DNA of 64,000 nt, from assembly GCA_001600455.1 (NCBI GenBank), contig BCKC01000013.1, positions 186,001 through 250,000 on the forward strand. The letters are read 5' to 3'. The notes under the pieces are model-generated. The model did not search any database, was not told the origin of the DNA, and worked only from the letters and a program-made list of their open reading frames with translations. This document shows positions 1 to 10,061 of this stretch, one piece after another. Each line of letters begins with the position of its first letter. Position 1 is the first letter of the stretch. Origin of the DNA: Endocalyx cinctus. Its lineage: Eukaryota > Ascomycota > Sordariomycetes > Amphisphaeriales > Apiosporaceae. Both the position numbers and the translations under genes were made by a program.

Positions 1-116
1 AGTTATTACAACTATATGTATTTATTACACAAAATGAGGCCAAATTAAGAACTAGTTAGATTTTATTTCTTAATAACTTGCTTATCCGAAATACAGGTAT
101 AGGAACATACCCGTCC

Positions 117-1118
117 TCAAGTTTTATCATCTTCAGTTATATTTATGGTGATTTTGACATTAGGAAATAATCCGCGTGAATACTCTTTGATATTCGCCCA
201 CACAGGATTGATATAGGCCTCGTTCACTTCCAAATATGCCAATGAAGGGTTTCGTCCTAAAATTCCTTTTACTTGATCTTCCGTCATTTTGATATGGTCA
301 ATATAAAGTGAGCGGAGAGCTGGACTGGTAATCTCTTCCAACCTGCTGCTAGTTACTCCAGCAATACCCATATTTTGTGTTCCAACAATACCTAGGTCGA
401 ATATCTCCACGTTTGGATAGTATTTCAGGCAATCAGCTACTGTGGGAAATCCGGTGGCGTCGTAGATCCATAGCCGATCGATTCGCAATAATTTAACGTT
501 GTTATTTGGGAGCTGAGGGCTTGATGATAAAAATGCATTAAGACTGAGCGTTCCCTGAATATCAACCTTTGTGATATTTGGGAATAGGGGTAATATTGGT
601 AACACGTAATGAACTATAGTCTTAACTCTGTCCGCGCGGCTATATTCTTTGATAACTTCTAGCTTGGAAGACCCAGAAAGTTTCGGTTTAGGCTCTGTGC
701 AAAAACTCAAGTCCTGAAGTCCGGAAAGTTGGCTTAAGATCTGAACTATATCTGTTTTTATAGGTAGCTGACTATATTCCACGCTGTAGTACCGGCGACG
801 GCTGAGGGAATCTGCTTCCGGCCATAATTCGATCTCATATTGAAGATTGATGACCGTGGTAATTCCAGCAGATGTTAAGTCGTGTACATTGAAAATATAA
901 GGGTGTAGAATTGTCAAGTACTTGGCGTATCGAGCAAAGTTGTTATTAGATCTTAAAAATTTTAGAAATTCAGGTAAACATAAATTATTGCCTTTGACAA
1001 TAAGCCATCGTGGGATAATACTGGAGAATTTTCGGCATACTAGCCGAAGATTCTTTAAGGATCGGCCCCCGGCTTCTAAAGCAATTTTTTGAAGTAGTTC
1101 TAAAGGTAATGCATTCAT
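117..1118 (-). CDS. F-box protein (fungal, LRR-like C-terminus)
   Basis: A complete 333-aa frame. The first ~40 residues match an F-box: MNALPLELLQKIALEAG followed by a LRLVCRKF segment. This is the usual docking site for Skp1 in SCF ubiquitin ligases. The rest has leucine-rich segments spaced like the degenerate repeats of fungal F-box proteins (for example the LPILPLFPNITKVDIQG stretch near residue 175 and a terminal NPSLAYLEV unit). No stop or frameshift is visible and the frame opens with its own ATG. The neighbouring 80-aa frame repeats its C-terminal ~45 residues, so this locus was duplicated. Substrate unknown. The F-box call is fairly safe; the repeat class of the C-terminus is inferred. 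Confidence 0.8.
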   Translation of the reverse strand: MNALPLELLQKIALEAGGRSLKNLRLVCRKFSSIIPRWLIVKGNNLCLPEFLKFLRSNNNFARYAKYLTILHPYIFNVHDLTSAGITTVINLQYEIELWPEADSLSRRRYYSVEYSQLPIKTDIVQILSQLSGLQDLSFCTEPKPKLSGSSKLEVIKEYSRADRVKTIVHYVLPILPLFPNITKVDIQGTLSLNAFLSSSPQLPNNNVKLLRIDRLWIYDATGFPTVADCLKYYPNVEIFDLGIVGTQNMGIAGVTSSRLEEITSPALRSLYIDHIKMTEDQVKGILGRNPSLAYLEVNEAYINPVWANIKEYSRGLFPNVKITINITEDDKT

Positions 1119-1183
1119 TATTCAAAAGTTTATTATAGATCTCGAGAAGAACTATGGTAATTTGTAAGGGGAAAGCAGTTATT

Positions 1184-1426
1184 TTATATTTTAAGTATTA
1201 TAATTTCGAGACGAGGATAAAATTCCCGTGCATATTCTTGGAGCTCACTCCCTAAAAACATTTGCTCCCTATGCACGTTAATTATTAGATACTCCAATAA
1301 TGGATTTCGTTGTAGTAACTCTTTTCCCATCTCTATATTCTTCAATAGTGGATTTGCATAAGGAATATATATACGAGGAGAATAAGTTCCGCGCAGTTCC
1401 TCTGAATCCATCTTTTGAGCTTTCAT
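1184..1426 (-). pseudogene. C-terminal remnant of a paralogous F-box protein
   Basis: This 80-aa frame ends with a segment that aligns with the C-terminus of the F-box gene just downstream on the same strand. Both have RNP-L-YL followed about 20 residues later by EY-R--(F/L)P--(E/K)I. No F-box is present upstream. The simplest reading is the tail of a tandem duplicate whose front was lost. Its upstream part overlaps an opposite-strand frame of doubtful status. Confidence 0.6.
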
Positions 1427-2409
1427 GCTTCCAGCTACTAGCTTCAGTGTTCAGGCGTTTCCCGAATCTCTCCGGATTTCTCCCGTACTGCGAGCGTGGA
1501 GAGGCGTTAGGACAAGCTACAGTGGACGAAAAGTTCATAGTAGAGTTAATACATCGGGCAAAGATTGTAGGCTTTTCCTCGAAAGTAATGAGAGACCTCC
1601 TCATGAGATATATCCAACTACCAGAGCGAGAGGAGGAAAACGCCGACGAAACCGCACCTGTAGAGACTGAGGAGAGGGCTCTAGAAAGACGCTGTGGACG
1701 ACCTTTCACAAGATCCTTCAGATATATCAGCTCTCATCTTTTCGTGCCTCAGCTCCTAGAAGTACCAGAAATGGCGGAGTATCCTACTACGTTGTTCGTA
1801 CAGAAGAATATACTATGCTCGTTTTTTGGGGAGATCCCGACACTTCCTACCACAGGAATTGGGAGCCTCATTACAAGCAGAGAAATACTAAGGAACATAG
1901 AGTTAATACCATCAACCAACATAGATACGATCGATCGTAGTGAGTCGCCTCATATTATTCCGGTTATAGAACAGGAAGACGGATCATCTTCACTAGAAGC
2001 ATCCAGGGCTCTGGAGATGCCATTAGCTCGGAGAGTCTCGGACGGTGGTATTCCCTCATTAGACCCTGACTCACATGTAATCTCTGCTGCAACTTGGGCT
2101 TTACGGAATCGCACAGAGCGAATGATGTACGCATCAGGTACCACCACTAGATCATTTATCTTGCCCGACGAAGCCAACACGTGCAATCGTTCAACTGCAA
2201 ACGACGCTTGGTCAAGCTCTGGGTCTACTATAACGAGAGATGACGCCCCGCAAAGTGCTGAAACCTTGTCTGCGTCAAGTCTATCGTGTTCTTCGTCAGG
2301 GTTAACTAACTGTCTATCATTACGCCGTGGGGCCACTCTGTCCACGGGGGATGTAAATATCAGTAGAGAAAGCGACAGAAGTTTTATGAGACCAGAATGT
2401 CTTAATTAG
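1300..2409 (+). CDS. Unrecognised 369-aa open frame, strand uncertain
   Basis: A long plus-strand frame with no domain I recognise: a leucine-rich first third, an acidic REEENADETAPVETEERALE stretch near residues 110-130, and a Ser/Thr-rich C-terminal half. Its first ~125 bases are antisense to the F-box remnant. A 131-aa minus-strand frame at 1950-2345 also looks protein-like (GASSLVIVDPELDQ and following). The plus-strand frame may therefore be a chance opening over a decayed minus-strand gene. Treat as hypothetical. Confidence 0.25.
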   Translation: MDFVVVTLFPSLYSSIVDLHKEYIYEENKFRAVPLNPSFELSCFQLLASVFRRFPNLSGFLPYCERGEALGQATVDEKFIVELIHRAKIVGFSSKVMRDLLMRYIQLPEREEENADETAPVETEERALERRCGRPFTRSFRYISSHLFVPQLLEVPEMAEYPTTLFVQKNILCSFFGEIPTLPTTGIGSLITSREILRNIELIPSTNIDTIDRSESPHIIPVIEQEDGSSSLEASRALEMPLARRVSDGGIPSLDPDSHVISAATWALRNRTERMMYASGTTTRSFILPDEANTCNRSTANDAWSSSGSTITRDDAPQSAETLSASSLSCSSSGLTNCLSLRRGATLSTGDVNISRESDRSFMRPECLN

Positions 2410-2472
2410 AGTTTCGTCACGAATTAAAATAATTATGTCTATTTTAAGAAATACCCGCAACTATATATTAAA

Positions 2473-2934
2473 CTATGTATTAACTATGCTCTGTGTGACA
2501 TGTGCCGGATTACCACCCACCATAACAAAGGGAGGGATATCCTATGATACGTCCGTCAGCGCTTTCACATAACATGACAAAGGGAAACTTACTCGATTTA
2601 CGAAAGCACCTGCCTCAATACATGATCCTTTACCGATTTTCACACCTGGGAGTATGATAGCCCCGCCGCCTATCCACACGTTTCTACCAATAACGATTTC
2701 CCCACCTATCTGTAAACTCCTTCTATACCCAACCACTCCAGATCCTGCACATGGGGTTGTGCCGACAAGGCTCACATTTGGGCCGATATAACTGTCGTCA
2801 CCGATAATGACATTCATGGAATCCATTATACTGCAGCCACGGCCGATGAAGACGTGGTCACCAATCGTTATGTTATAACCATAGTCACATGTAAAAGGAG
2901 CAACAGGACACGAATCAGTACCGTATGGGTTCTC
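2473..2934 (-). pseudogene. Hexapeptide-repeat O-acetyltransferase (maltose/galactoside type), 5'-truncated
   Basis: Reading the minus strand, 2934-2593 gives the left-handed beta-helix of NodL/LacA-type acetyltransferases. It contains PFTCDYGYNITIGDHVFIG, the family signature, then IVIGRNVWIGGGAIILPGVKIG. A GTAAGT donor opens at 2592 and an AG acceptor closes at 2542 (51 nt). Splicing joins the helix to DIPPFVMVGGNPAHVTQ, the canonical C-terminal clamp of the family, ending at a TAG at 2473-2475. Without this intron the tail is lost. The 5' end is missing: a stop lies directly upstream at 2935-2937 and no Met or N-terminal acetyltransferase helix is found before AT-rich DNA starts. An upstream exon beyond an AG at this point is possible but not visible. 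Members acetylate sugars with acetyl-CoA. Confidence 0.75.
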
Positions 2935-2937
2935 TTA

Positions 2938-5475
2938 TTTAAAGAGGTCAATAAAAGCCCAAAATATATTTCAGGTTAATATCTAGGTAATGTCATAACC
3001 ACGTGATAAAGCGAGAATTGATTAGGTCTATATCCGAGATTTGTCTAGGTTGCTTGATCTTTCGATTTCGTAAAAAGTCAGGTCAGAGCGAGTCAGGTCA
3101 AAGTTCGGAGAGANCTCAGAACCGGCTGACACGTGTTCTTTACCATATACATCCTCAATATTTAATGATATCTGCTGAGTGACTTGACTTGCTTTTGCAA
3201 GTAGTTATTCGTGCTCTAACTTGGTAATGGTGTCACTTTACACCATTTTATATCCAAATTTGAAACAGGTGTTTACGCCAGGCTGCGAATTAGTTGATAA
3301 TTTACGGCAGTGGAAAATGAATCGTTAGTTGCTTGGAAAGAATGGTTCATTACCAATTTATTATGTCAGGACAGCCTAAATGAAGTAATGGCCCATGGGG
3401 ATATTTGTTAGAGTGAGAGTATTGTGAAAGTATTGTGGTCTAGTTATTGGCATTATCTAGCAGCGGCCAGTATACCATTTGGCTCCACGACAATTTGGGG
3501 TGGAATAAGCCGTTTCACTCCTTCGCATTCTCTCGGATATCCTGTACGAATTTTAATGTGATCGGACGCCCGAGACATTCACTTAATTCGCCAACGATAT
3601 CCTCATCGTCCTAGAACGTTTTCCTCACAAAAGCCGGACGTATTAATCCACGTTGTAATGGATGGATAATCCCGCAATACGGAGCCACTGAAGCTACAGT
3701 GTTCGACAGCTGGTTATTCAGTCCCTGCGGTAATTCTGTATTATCGATAATATGAAGTGTCCTCGTCTCAATACCCGCGAATTGTAGTACTTGTAACTGT
3801 TTCGTAGGCGAGCTCTAGCTAGACCTCGATGTCGTGGACTATGAATTCATGGATCGGAGGCCTCTCCCTCGTAGTGTCTCTTCCTGTCCCGTCCCTACTT
3901 ATTCCCGGCCTCTAGTATTACCATCACTTTTATTATCTAGTTCGGCACGGCGGGCCCCCCTGAGCGTGCGTGTGGACATGGATCTCGGGGAGATAGAAGG
4001 TTAGTTTCGTCGCGTGTTTACGTCCTACTGCGAGACAGACGAGGGAGGTGAAAAAATTGACTATCTTAGGTGGAAAAATCACTTGTTTGAGCGATAATTA
4101 AGCTAATTTAAGATCTGATGTTAGCAGTGAGTATTTGTTTTNTCTTATTCCTTGATTTAGTGAATTTCTCAGCTTTTATCAAGATGTGTTTACTCTGGTA
4201 GATTCAAAGAGGGGGTGGATTACGTATACTAAACATTTATACAATTAGTTTAGAGACCGTCATTATTTTATCAAGCATGTCGCAAATCGGACATGTTTCA
4301 GGGAATCAATGTTTAACACGCTTTAATAAAAAGCTTATTGCTACTGACTGAACATTAAAAGAAAAGGNAAAAAAAATAAAGATCTATAACTAGCTTAAAA
4401 GAGTAAAATATAAAAATTACAAATCATCGAATTTTGCCTCGGCTGAGAAAAGAGTTACGCTGATCTATTTCATGGTATTGTCGTTAATTGATTACTACAA
4501 TATAAAGTATATACGTAAGATAATAATTTTGGGTTATTCTTCCCNAGATATTCGATCATTATGGTAAAAATATATAATAGTCCAGCTTTAAGTCTGCCGA
4601 GAGTATAATTGTGGAAAATATCGTTAACTAGTTTAATAAGACACGAATTAATGTCATACGCGTTAGCTTATCGTTAAAAATCAATAAGTATTATTTTAAA
4701 GCTAAGATCGTTAACGACGGACTGGGTTTTACATACATTTATGACCTGATTAAATATAAATCACCTGAGATTTTCTGATATTAGGGCATCTCGGGCAAGC
4801 TATAAAATAGAGGGTAGCCTAGTGCAGGTACCAAGTAGCGTATTACACTATATATTGATATGTATCATTAAAAATCAGAACTAGCCCGTCTCTTTATGAT
4901 CTTATATTTACATCATCTCGTTACGGNACATTCCTGTTATCTGAATTCCCCCCATGATATTTATACCGTTACCTCCTTGTGCTAGATTATAACGTCAATT
5001 GACCCCTCAACTCTAACATCAGACCAGACTTCATCAGGTTTCTGAAATGTGTCGGGGTCGTATACGTGCCAATGCCTCTTCCTAGGCTATTAAGGCACCT
5101 TCGAATTGAGATAAATTTGAGGACACCCCCATATGACGTTCTTCACGATCTAATTAAGGAAAATAGCACGACTGGCACAAAAACCATCACCGAGTCATTC
5201 CGATTACCAATCCCATGAAATAAGCTACTTGTGGGGTAAAGCAAGGATAGGGTTGGAAATATCTCGTGGTCTTTTGTCTACTAGGGTTAAGTGCATAGAA
5301 AGAGGTGGGACGATGCATTCGTGAGGGACTAGCCAGCGCTATAATTATCCATCCGGGAACTCAGCTACTTTAAAGTCTTGATACACTTAGCACCTTTTAA
5401 TATCTCACACCCAGTAAAAATTTAAATTCTTAGTGACGCCCTAAGAAACTACCTTAGTATCCTAAGACTATACTC
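2938..5475. other. AT-rich gene-free tract
   Basis: About 2.5 kb without an open frame above 60 codons, with dense TAA/TTA/TAT words and a few single-base ambiguities. A less AT-rich island at about 3840-4020 shows no readable protein. The texture fits RIP-degraded repeat DNA, but no parent element is recognisable. Confidence 0.5.
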
Positions 5476-5715
5476 TCAAACATCGCCTATCAAAGTCGTT
5501 TTATGTTGCTTTTGGGTGGTGTCCAATAGTGGCAGGGCAGACGTAGTCAGTAGGGGTAGGCTCATAGTTAGCAATGTTCTATTAAGTTCGAGGTGTCGGA
5601 TTACTAAGGACGAGAGCTTTTCACGCAGCTTCTGCAGACCTTGTTGCGGTGGGTATCGAAGGTGCATTGATCCTTCTTCATCCGAAGGGAGCGACGGGGG
5701 CAGCCTATCCTTTCT
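5476..5715 (-). other. Possible short coding remnant, unrecognised
   Basis: The minus strand is open for about 80 codons (QQGLQKLREKLSSLVIRHLEL, then a Leu/Thr-rich stretch) inside otherwise stop-rich DNA. An opposite-strand frame covers the same bases. Base composition is more balanced than in the flanks, suggesting a decayed coding island, but no family is recognised. Confidence 0.2.
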
Positions 5716-5722
5716 AACATAA

Positions 5723-6769
5723 GAGAAACCCTTGAGAACCGCTATTTATAAACAGTTATCTAATAACACGTGTCTTGATGAGTAGGGATAATAATCGACT
5801 GTAGTATTAGATAACTATAACTAGTCAAATTCTACCTCAATTATTAACTAACTATACACTTCGAAAAATAAAAAGAATAAAGAGAATACAGAATGCGTAA
5901 TACTAATTAATAATATTTACACATTGAAAAAAAATGTGTAACTTAAATATATAAAAGCTAATCATTATATTCTTTATAACATATTACTATATTATCAGGG
6001 TTGCCTTCGGTAATTTAGTCTTTTTAAGTAAAGTATTTTCCGCTTGGTCAACTATGGAAAATAAATAAGTGTTGTAGTTTTGGCTACAATTTTGAGATAA
6101 GTTAGTACGCTAACACCCCTCGACATCGTAGAAACTCCAGCAGATAATCTGTTAAAATATACGAGAAAGAGATGTGCGCCTTGTTCTGCAAAATGCCTTA
6201 GTATCAAATATGTAAGTTGATTCAGGCGATAGGTGTAGCGACTCGTTAAGCTTGGTGATTACCGCCCGCAGCAGCGGCAAGCACGCTGAAACCACCACCG
6301 AGTTGCACTATACTCCCNCTTAGTACGCGATTAGCGCGATATTCTACGGTATTTACTTGTAGTGCGAGTCATACTGAGGTCCGTGAATGGCGACGAGAAT
6401 AGGGCCGATACCGACACTAAAAAGAAGTAAGTACAAGATAATTAATTCATCCATGTTTTTAGAACCATCTTTTCCCCCTCTTTCTCCCCTTCCTCGTAAC
6501 AGTCTTAACTTGTAGTTAAAATATGAGGTAGAGGTGATAATGGAGGTTATATTAGTTAGCCTTTCAAGAAACCAAACATTATTATGACGCCAATTTCATA
6601 TGAAATCTCCCTGGATCATTAATATACCAACTGTTCGTTTATANACATAATGCCTTATCTATAAGAACAAAACCCCCATTTATCTATAGTATTTAAACAT
6701 AATCCTAGAGCCATGGTGTTAAGGTATATGCACAAATAGTTTGACATTTGCATTAGTAAAAAGTAACAA
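5723..6769. other. AT-rich tract, no gene seen
   Basis: Long runs of A/T with a short GC-richer patch near 6250-6420. No supportable ORF, RNA or terminal repeat was seen. Confidence 0.4.
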
Positions 6770-6888
6770 AAAGTAAATATTATGACCGTCGGATTTAACA
6801 GAACTGGACGTACTGAGCACGCGGGGATGGATGGCCTGAACTATATACAAGTGTGTGGGGTGACCTATCGATCCTGGACATCCAACAA
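6770..6888. repeat. Dispersed repeat R1, copy 1
   Basis: The interval shares a long near-identical core with 22881-22998: TGGCCTGAACTATATACAAG, then GTGTGTGGGG, GACCTATCGATCCTGGACAT and CCAACA. Upstream parts match loosely with many transitions. Similarity stops at CCAACA in both copies. The second copy lies at the right side of a degenerate hAT element, so this may be a stranded transposon end. Confidence 0.6.
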
Positions 6889-7815
6889 AACTACTAGTCA
6901 AGCCGTTAAGAAATGAGGCTCTTTAAGCAGAGGAGTAGGATATATCTTAAGGGTAAAGTAGTTAAACTTTTACCATAAATAATATTCTAATCTCGTTCGT
7001 ATGCAGAAAATTAACACCGTTAAGCTTTATAGGCGAGGTAAACGTTAGTAGGAATTTCTGCCATATTACCAGCCGATATTTATCGACTGCGATAATACCT
7101 TTAAGCAGGGTAATAATAGGCCCTATAATTCACACCAAAGAGCCGATATTTATCACCTTAATTATCTTTCGTGACACGCTAATAGCGATCACGGTAAAAT
7201 CCTTAAGGTTTTACCAGCAAATAATTAATATTATCGAGACTTATTTGGCCCAAGCAATTGTAACATTACTTAACGCTGACTTAGTAATAACTACGAAATC
7301 GGCAAGTTTAGACGGCTTAAGCTTAATTATAACTATTATTATTATTACCGTTATATTAAGCATATCCTTATTTATATTTTTATTACTTTATCTATTCCGG
7401 GCTTAGTTAACATTACTAAATAAAAAACGTTAACGAAAATCCCCAGGCTTATATTAACTTTAATATTGCGGAGCGCCTATAAAAGGACGCCAAGGTGCTA
7501 ACGGGACTTAAGTATAGGGTTAAAAAATAAATTAAAGGATTTAAATATATTAATATATTATAAGGTTTATCTGGGCTTATAGGACCCGAAAAATAACGCG
7601 GTAAACAAGGATATAAATTATTATTTTCGTTTTCCCCCTTTTATTTATGTATCATTTAAGCCCAATATTTTATATATAAAGCGCGATTAATTTGCTTTAT
7701 TTGTTTAGTGTATAATTTTTCCAGATTTATGAAGTTAATACTGTATATAGTTTAAGACCCTATTAGTCTAACCGGTGAATATAAGATATTATAAAAGGCA
7801 CTTAAATCGTTTTTA
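6889..7815. other. AT-rich RIP-like tract
   Basis: Stop-rich DNA dominated by TTAA, ATTA and TATA words. A short direct repeat, AGCCGATATTTATC, occurs near 7072 and 7142. No open frame of note. Confidence 0.4.
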
Positions 7816-7821
7816 TTTATG

Positions 7822-8230
7822 AGTTTTAAAAAGCGCATAAGGCCCTCCCGGGCCTCCAGGTCCTGCTAGTAGAGATAGTAGGGACAGTAGGAATAGGCGG
7901 CCTGGAATAGAAGGCCAGCCTGGAAGACAAGGTAATAAAGGCGATAATAAAGAAAAAGGTCCTCCTGGGTATGTATTATATTTACCAGTAATATAAGAGT
8001 ATTTGTCGTTAACTTATCGTTCTAACCGGCTTTTTTAACTTAATTTATTTTAGGAGAGTTAGCGATCCCGGCCCACGTGGTGCTCCCGGTAACCCGGGAG
8101 TAGACGGGCTTTAAGGACTTCCTGGAGAAGCTGGAAAAGATAGCGAAAGGGGACCTCTTAGGTAAGTAATAATCGTTTAAGCTTATCCAAGTGATTATTT
8201 CGTCAATTAATTTATGTAACGCAGGAGACC
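7822..8230 (+). pseudogene. Collagen-like (Gly-X-Y) gene inactivated by C:G to T:A mutation
   Basis: The plus strand shows a Gly-X-Y ladder in one frame. Exon 1 (to 7968) starts GPPGPPGPA and ends EKGPPG. An intron with GTATGT donor at 7969 and TTTTAG acceptor at 8053 splits a Gly codon. Exon 2 (8054-8161) reads GPRGAPGNPGVDGL, stop, then GLPGEAGKD, followed by a GTAAGT donor at 8162 and GCAG acceptor at 8224. The triplet phase is kept across the first intron. At seven glycine positions the codon is AGN instead of GGN, and one X position is TAA where CAA would be expected. Six of the seven G-to-A changes follow a T, and the stop is a CpA to TpA change, as RIP would leave. The upstream start is not found and the reading after 8224 is unclear. 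Confidence 0.75.
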
Positions 8231-8280
8231 TAGATGTCTAAATCCACTAAAACCCTTAAGCTATAGTAGACGGATCCTAT

Positions 8281-8538
8281 ATGGATGTCAATATAGGTGT
8301 TGTTACTATCACGACGATTATCGCTATTGCCACTGCGACAACTGCCAACATATATAAGGGTCAACGCTCATCCAGAAGTGGAACTGCCAGAAGTAGAACA
8401 GGTGAAGTACGAAAATGGGATCTAGTAACTATAGTTGGGAAATTTGCACTATATAGCAACACAACTGTTGATACTGCATACTGTGATCAAAAAGTGACTC
8501 CAAGTCCATTATCCAATCTTTATGTATACCCATGCTAA
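8281..8538 (+). other. Short ORF downstream of the collagen-like exons
   Basis: An 85-codon ATG frame with a Thr/Ile/Ala-rich hydrophobic start (ITTIIAIATATTANI) and an Arg/Ser-rich middle. It is not in the frame that exon 2 of the collagen-like gene would enter after its second intron. That frame is itself open and Cys/Tyr/His-rich until about 8354. Either could be the remnant of the collagen gene's C-terminus. Confidence 0.25.
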
Positions 8539-8729
8539 AGGTAGGATGCTCAAACACCTCCGTGAGATGCCTTGCCCGCATTGCAGTATGGAAGAATTCC
8601 TTTTAATAGTTGATGAAAGGATCTTTGAGAGCGACAGTAATCGTGAACCCTACTAAAGATACAAGGAGAATACTACTCTGCGTATTAGAAGTGCGTAATT
8701 GAATAGCCTAGTGCGAGGCGCATCGCCCA

Positions 8730-10061
8730 GTGCGCTCGATAAACACTATGGCGACCTCGTGGCCCCAGCAGATAACCTGGTCGACAGAACCACGCGAGCA
8801 TGCCACATACCTAAACAAGTACCTTCAAGAAGCACTCAAGTGCGTAGAACAAACACAAGATCAACCCGTACCCGCCAATCTAGTGAAGTTGATGATCTCG
8901 GGGATGATATCCCTGATTGCGAAAACCCGAAACATGCCCGACCTCCGATCCATCCAGGATACTTTGAACACAATCCGAACTGAAGTCAAGGACGAAGCAA
9001 ATGTCACGGCGCTCACGCTAGACGAAATAAGAGATGAAATAGAACGTACCAACACTAAGATGCAAGAAGATATACAAGAGAGCGTGAAGATCGGAAACGA
9101 AGCAAAAGTAGCTGCGAGAGAGGCGACCGAAGTGGGCAGGACGGTCACGGCTATAGTTAGGGAAATCAAGAGTAATGGAATCCAAAATCGCATAGGCGCC
9201 ATGCCCTCGTATGCCGCGATAGCATCCAAGGGCCTGGTGGCAAGCATTCATAATACACAGAACTTTAAACCGTCTCCTAAGCAGATCGAGATCCAACGGG
9301 AGATCATTGTGAATATTAGAGACCCCCTTACAATTGCAAACCTAAGGGCCATGAATCCCCGTAGCCTGAAGGCCCACATCGACCACGCCATCGAGCAGAG
9401 TAACAACGAGCACATAGTAAACATCAAAATAGCATCATCTAACCAGCTGAAGAGCGGAGACCTTAGCATCAAGACAGCCACAACCAATGAAACGCAGACC
9501 CTGAGACAATTTGCAGAAGACTGGACCTGCAGGATCGGAAACGGTGCATCGGTACGACTGCCTACATACGGTGTACTTGTACACGGAATTCGCACAAGAT
9601 CAATAGACATGGAAAAGCTTGATGACGCCAAAAATGAAATATTGCTGGATAATAAACCATTTATCCCGAACGCGGAGATTAGATACGTAGGGTGGCTTTC
9701 GAGAAGGTCCCTCACCAAGCCCGTCTCATCTATCATTATTGAATTTACCAAACCGGAGGACGCCAACAAGATCATCGACGAGGGACTCATCTGGCAAGGA
9801 CAGGTTTTTCAGTGCGAGTTATACGACAAGGGGAGCCGACTGAAGCAATGCTTCCATTGTCAGAAATACGGCCACATAGGAGCCCAGTGCAAGGCGACAA
9901 AAGCATGTGGCTACTGCGCAGAAGATCACACCACTCGAGACTGCCCCACCAGGACCGACAACTCCGCACCCAGGAAATGTGCGGCATGCCAGGGAGCACA
10001 CGCGGCATGGAGCTCTCAGTGCCCAATCAGGAAGGATGAGGTGGCCAAGGTACGGGCTTGA
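8730..10061 (+). mobile_element. Non-LTR retrotransposon ORF1 (Tad/I-like gag protein), element truncated
   Basis: A 443-aa frame with the layout of ORF1 proteins of fungal Tad-type LINEs. It has a helical, Glu/Lys-rich N-terminal half, a central RNA-binding-like domain (VRLPTYGVLVHGI, near residue 280; YVGWLSRRSL near 325), then CCHC zinc knuckles near the C-terminus: CFHCQKYGHIGAQC, CGYCAEDHTTRDC and a Cys-rich CAACQGAHAAWSSQC unit. The protein binds the element RNA. After the stop at 10061 no reverse transcriptase or endonuclease frame follows; the sequence passes directly into an unrelated repeat. This is a 3'-truncated or rearranged copy, although ORF1 is undamaged. An overlapping 94-codon frame at 8699 is a shadow. 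Confidence 0.85.

Noticed and set aside
8699..8983. 94-codon ORF overlapping the start of LINE ORF1
   Set aside because: Different frame from the zinc-knuckle protein and no features; an out-of-frame shadow.
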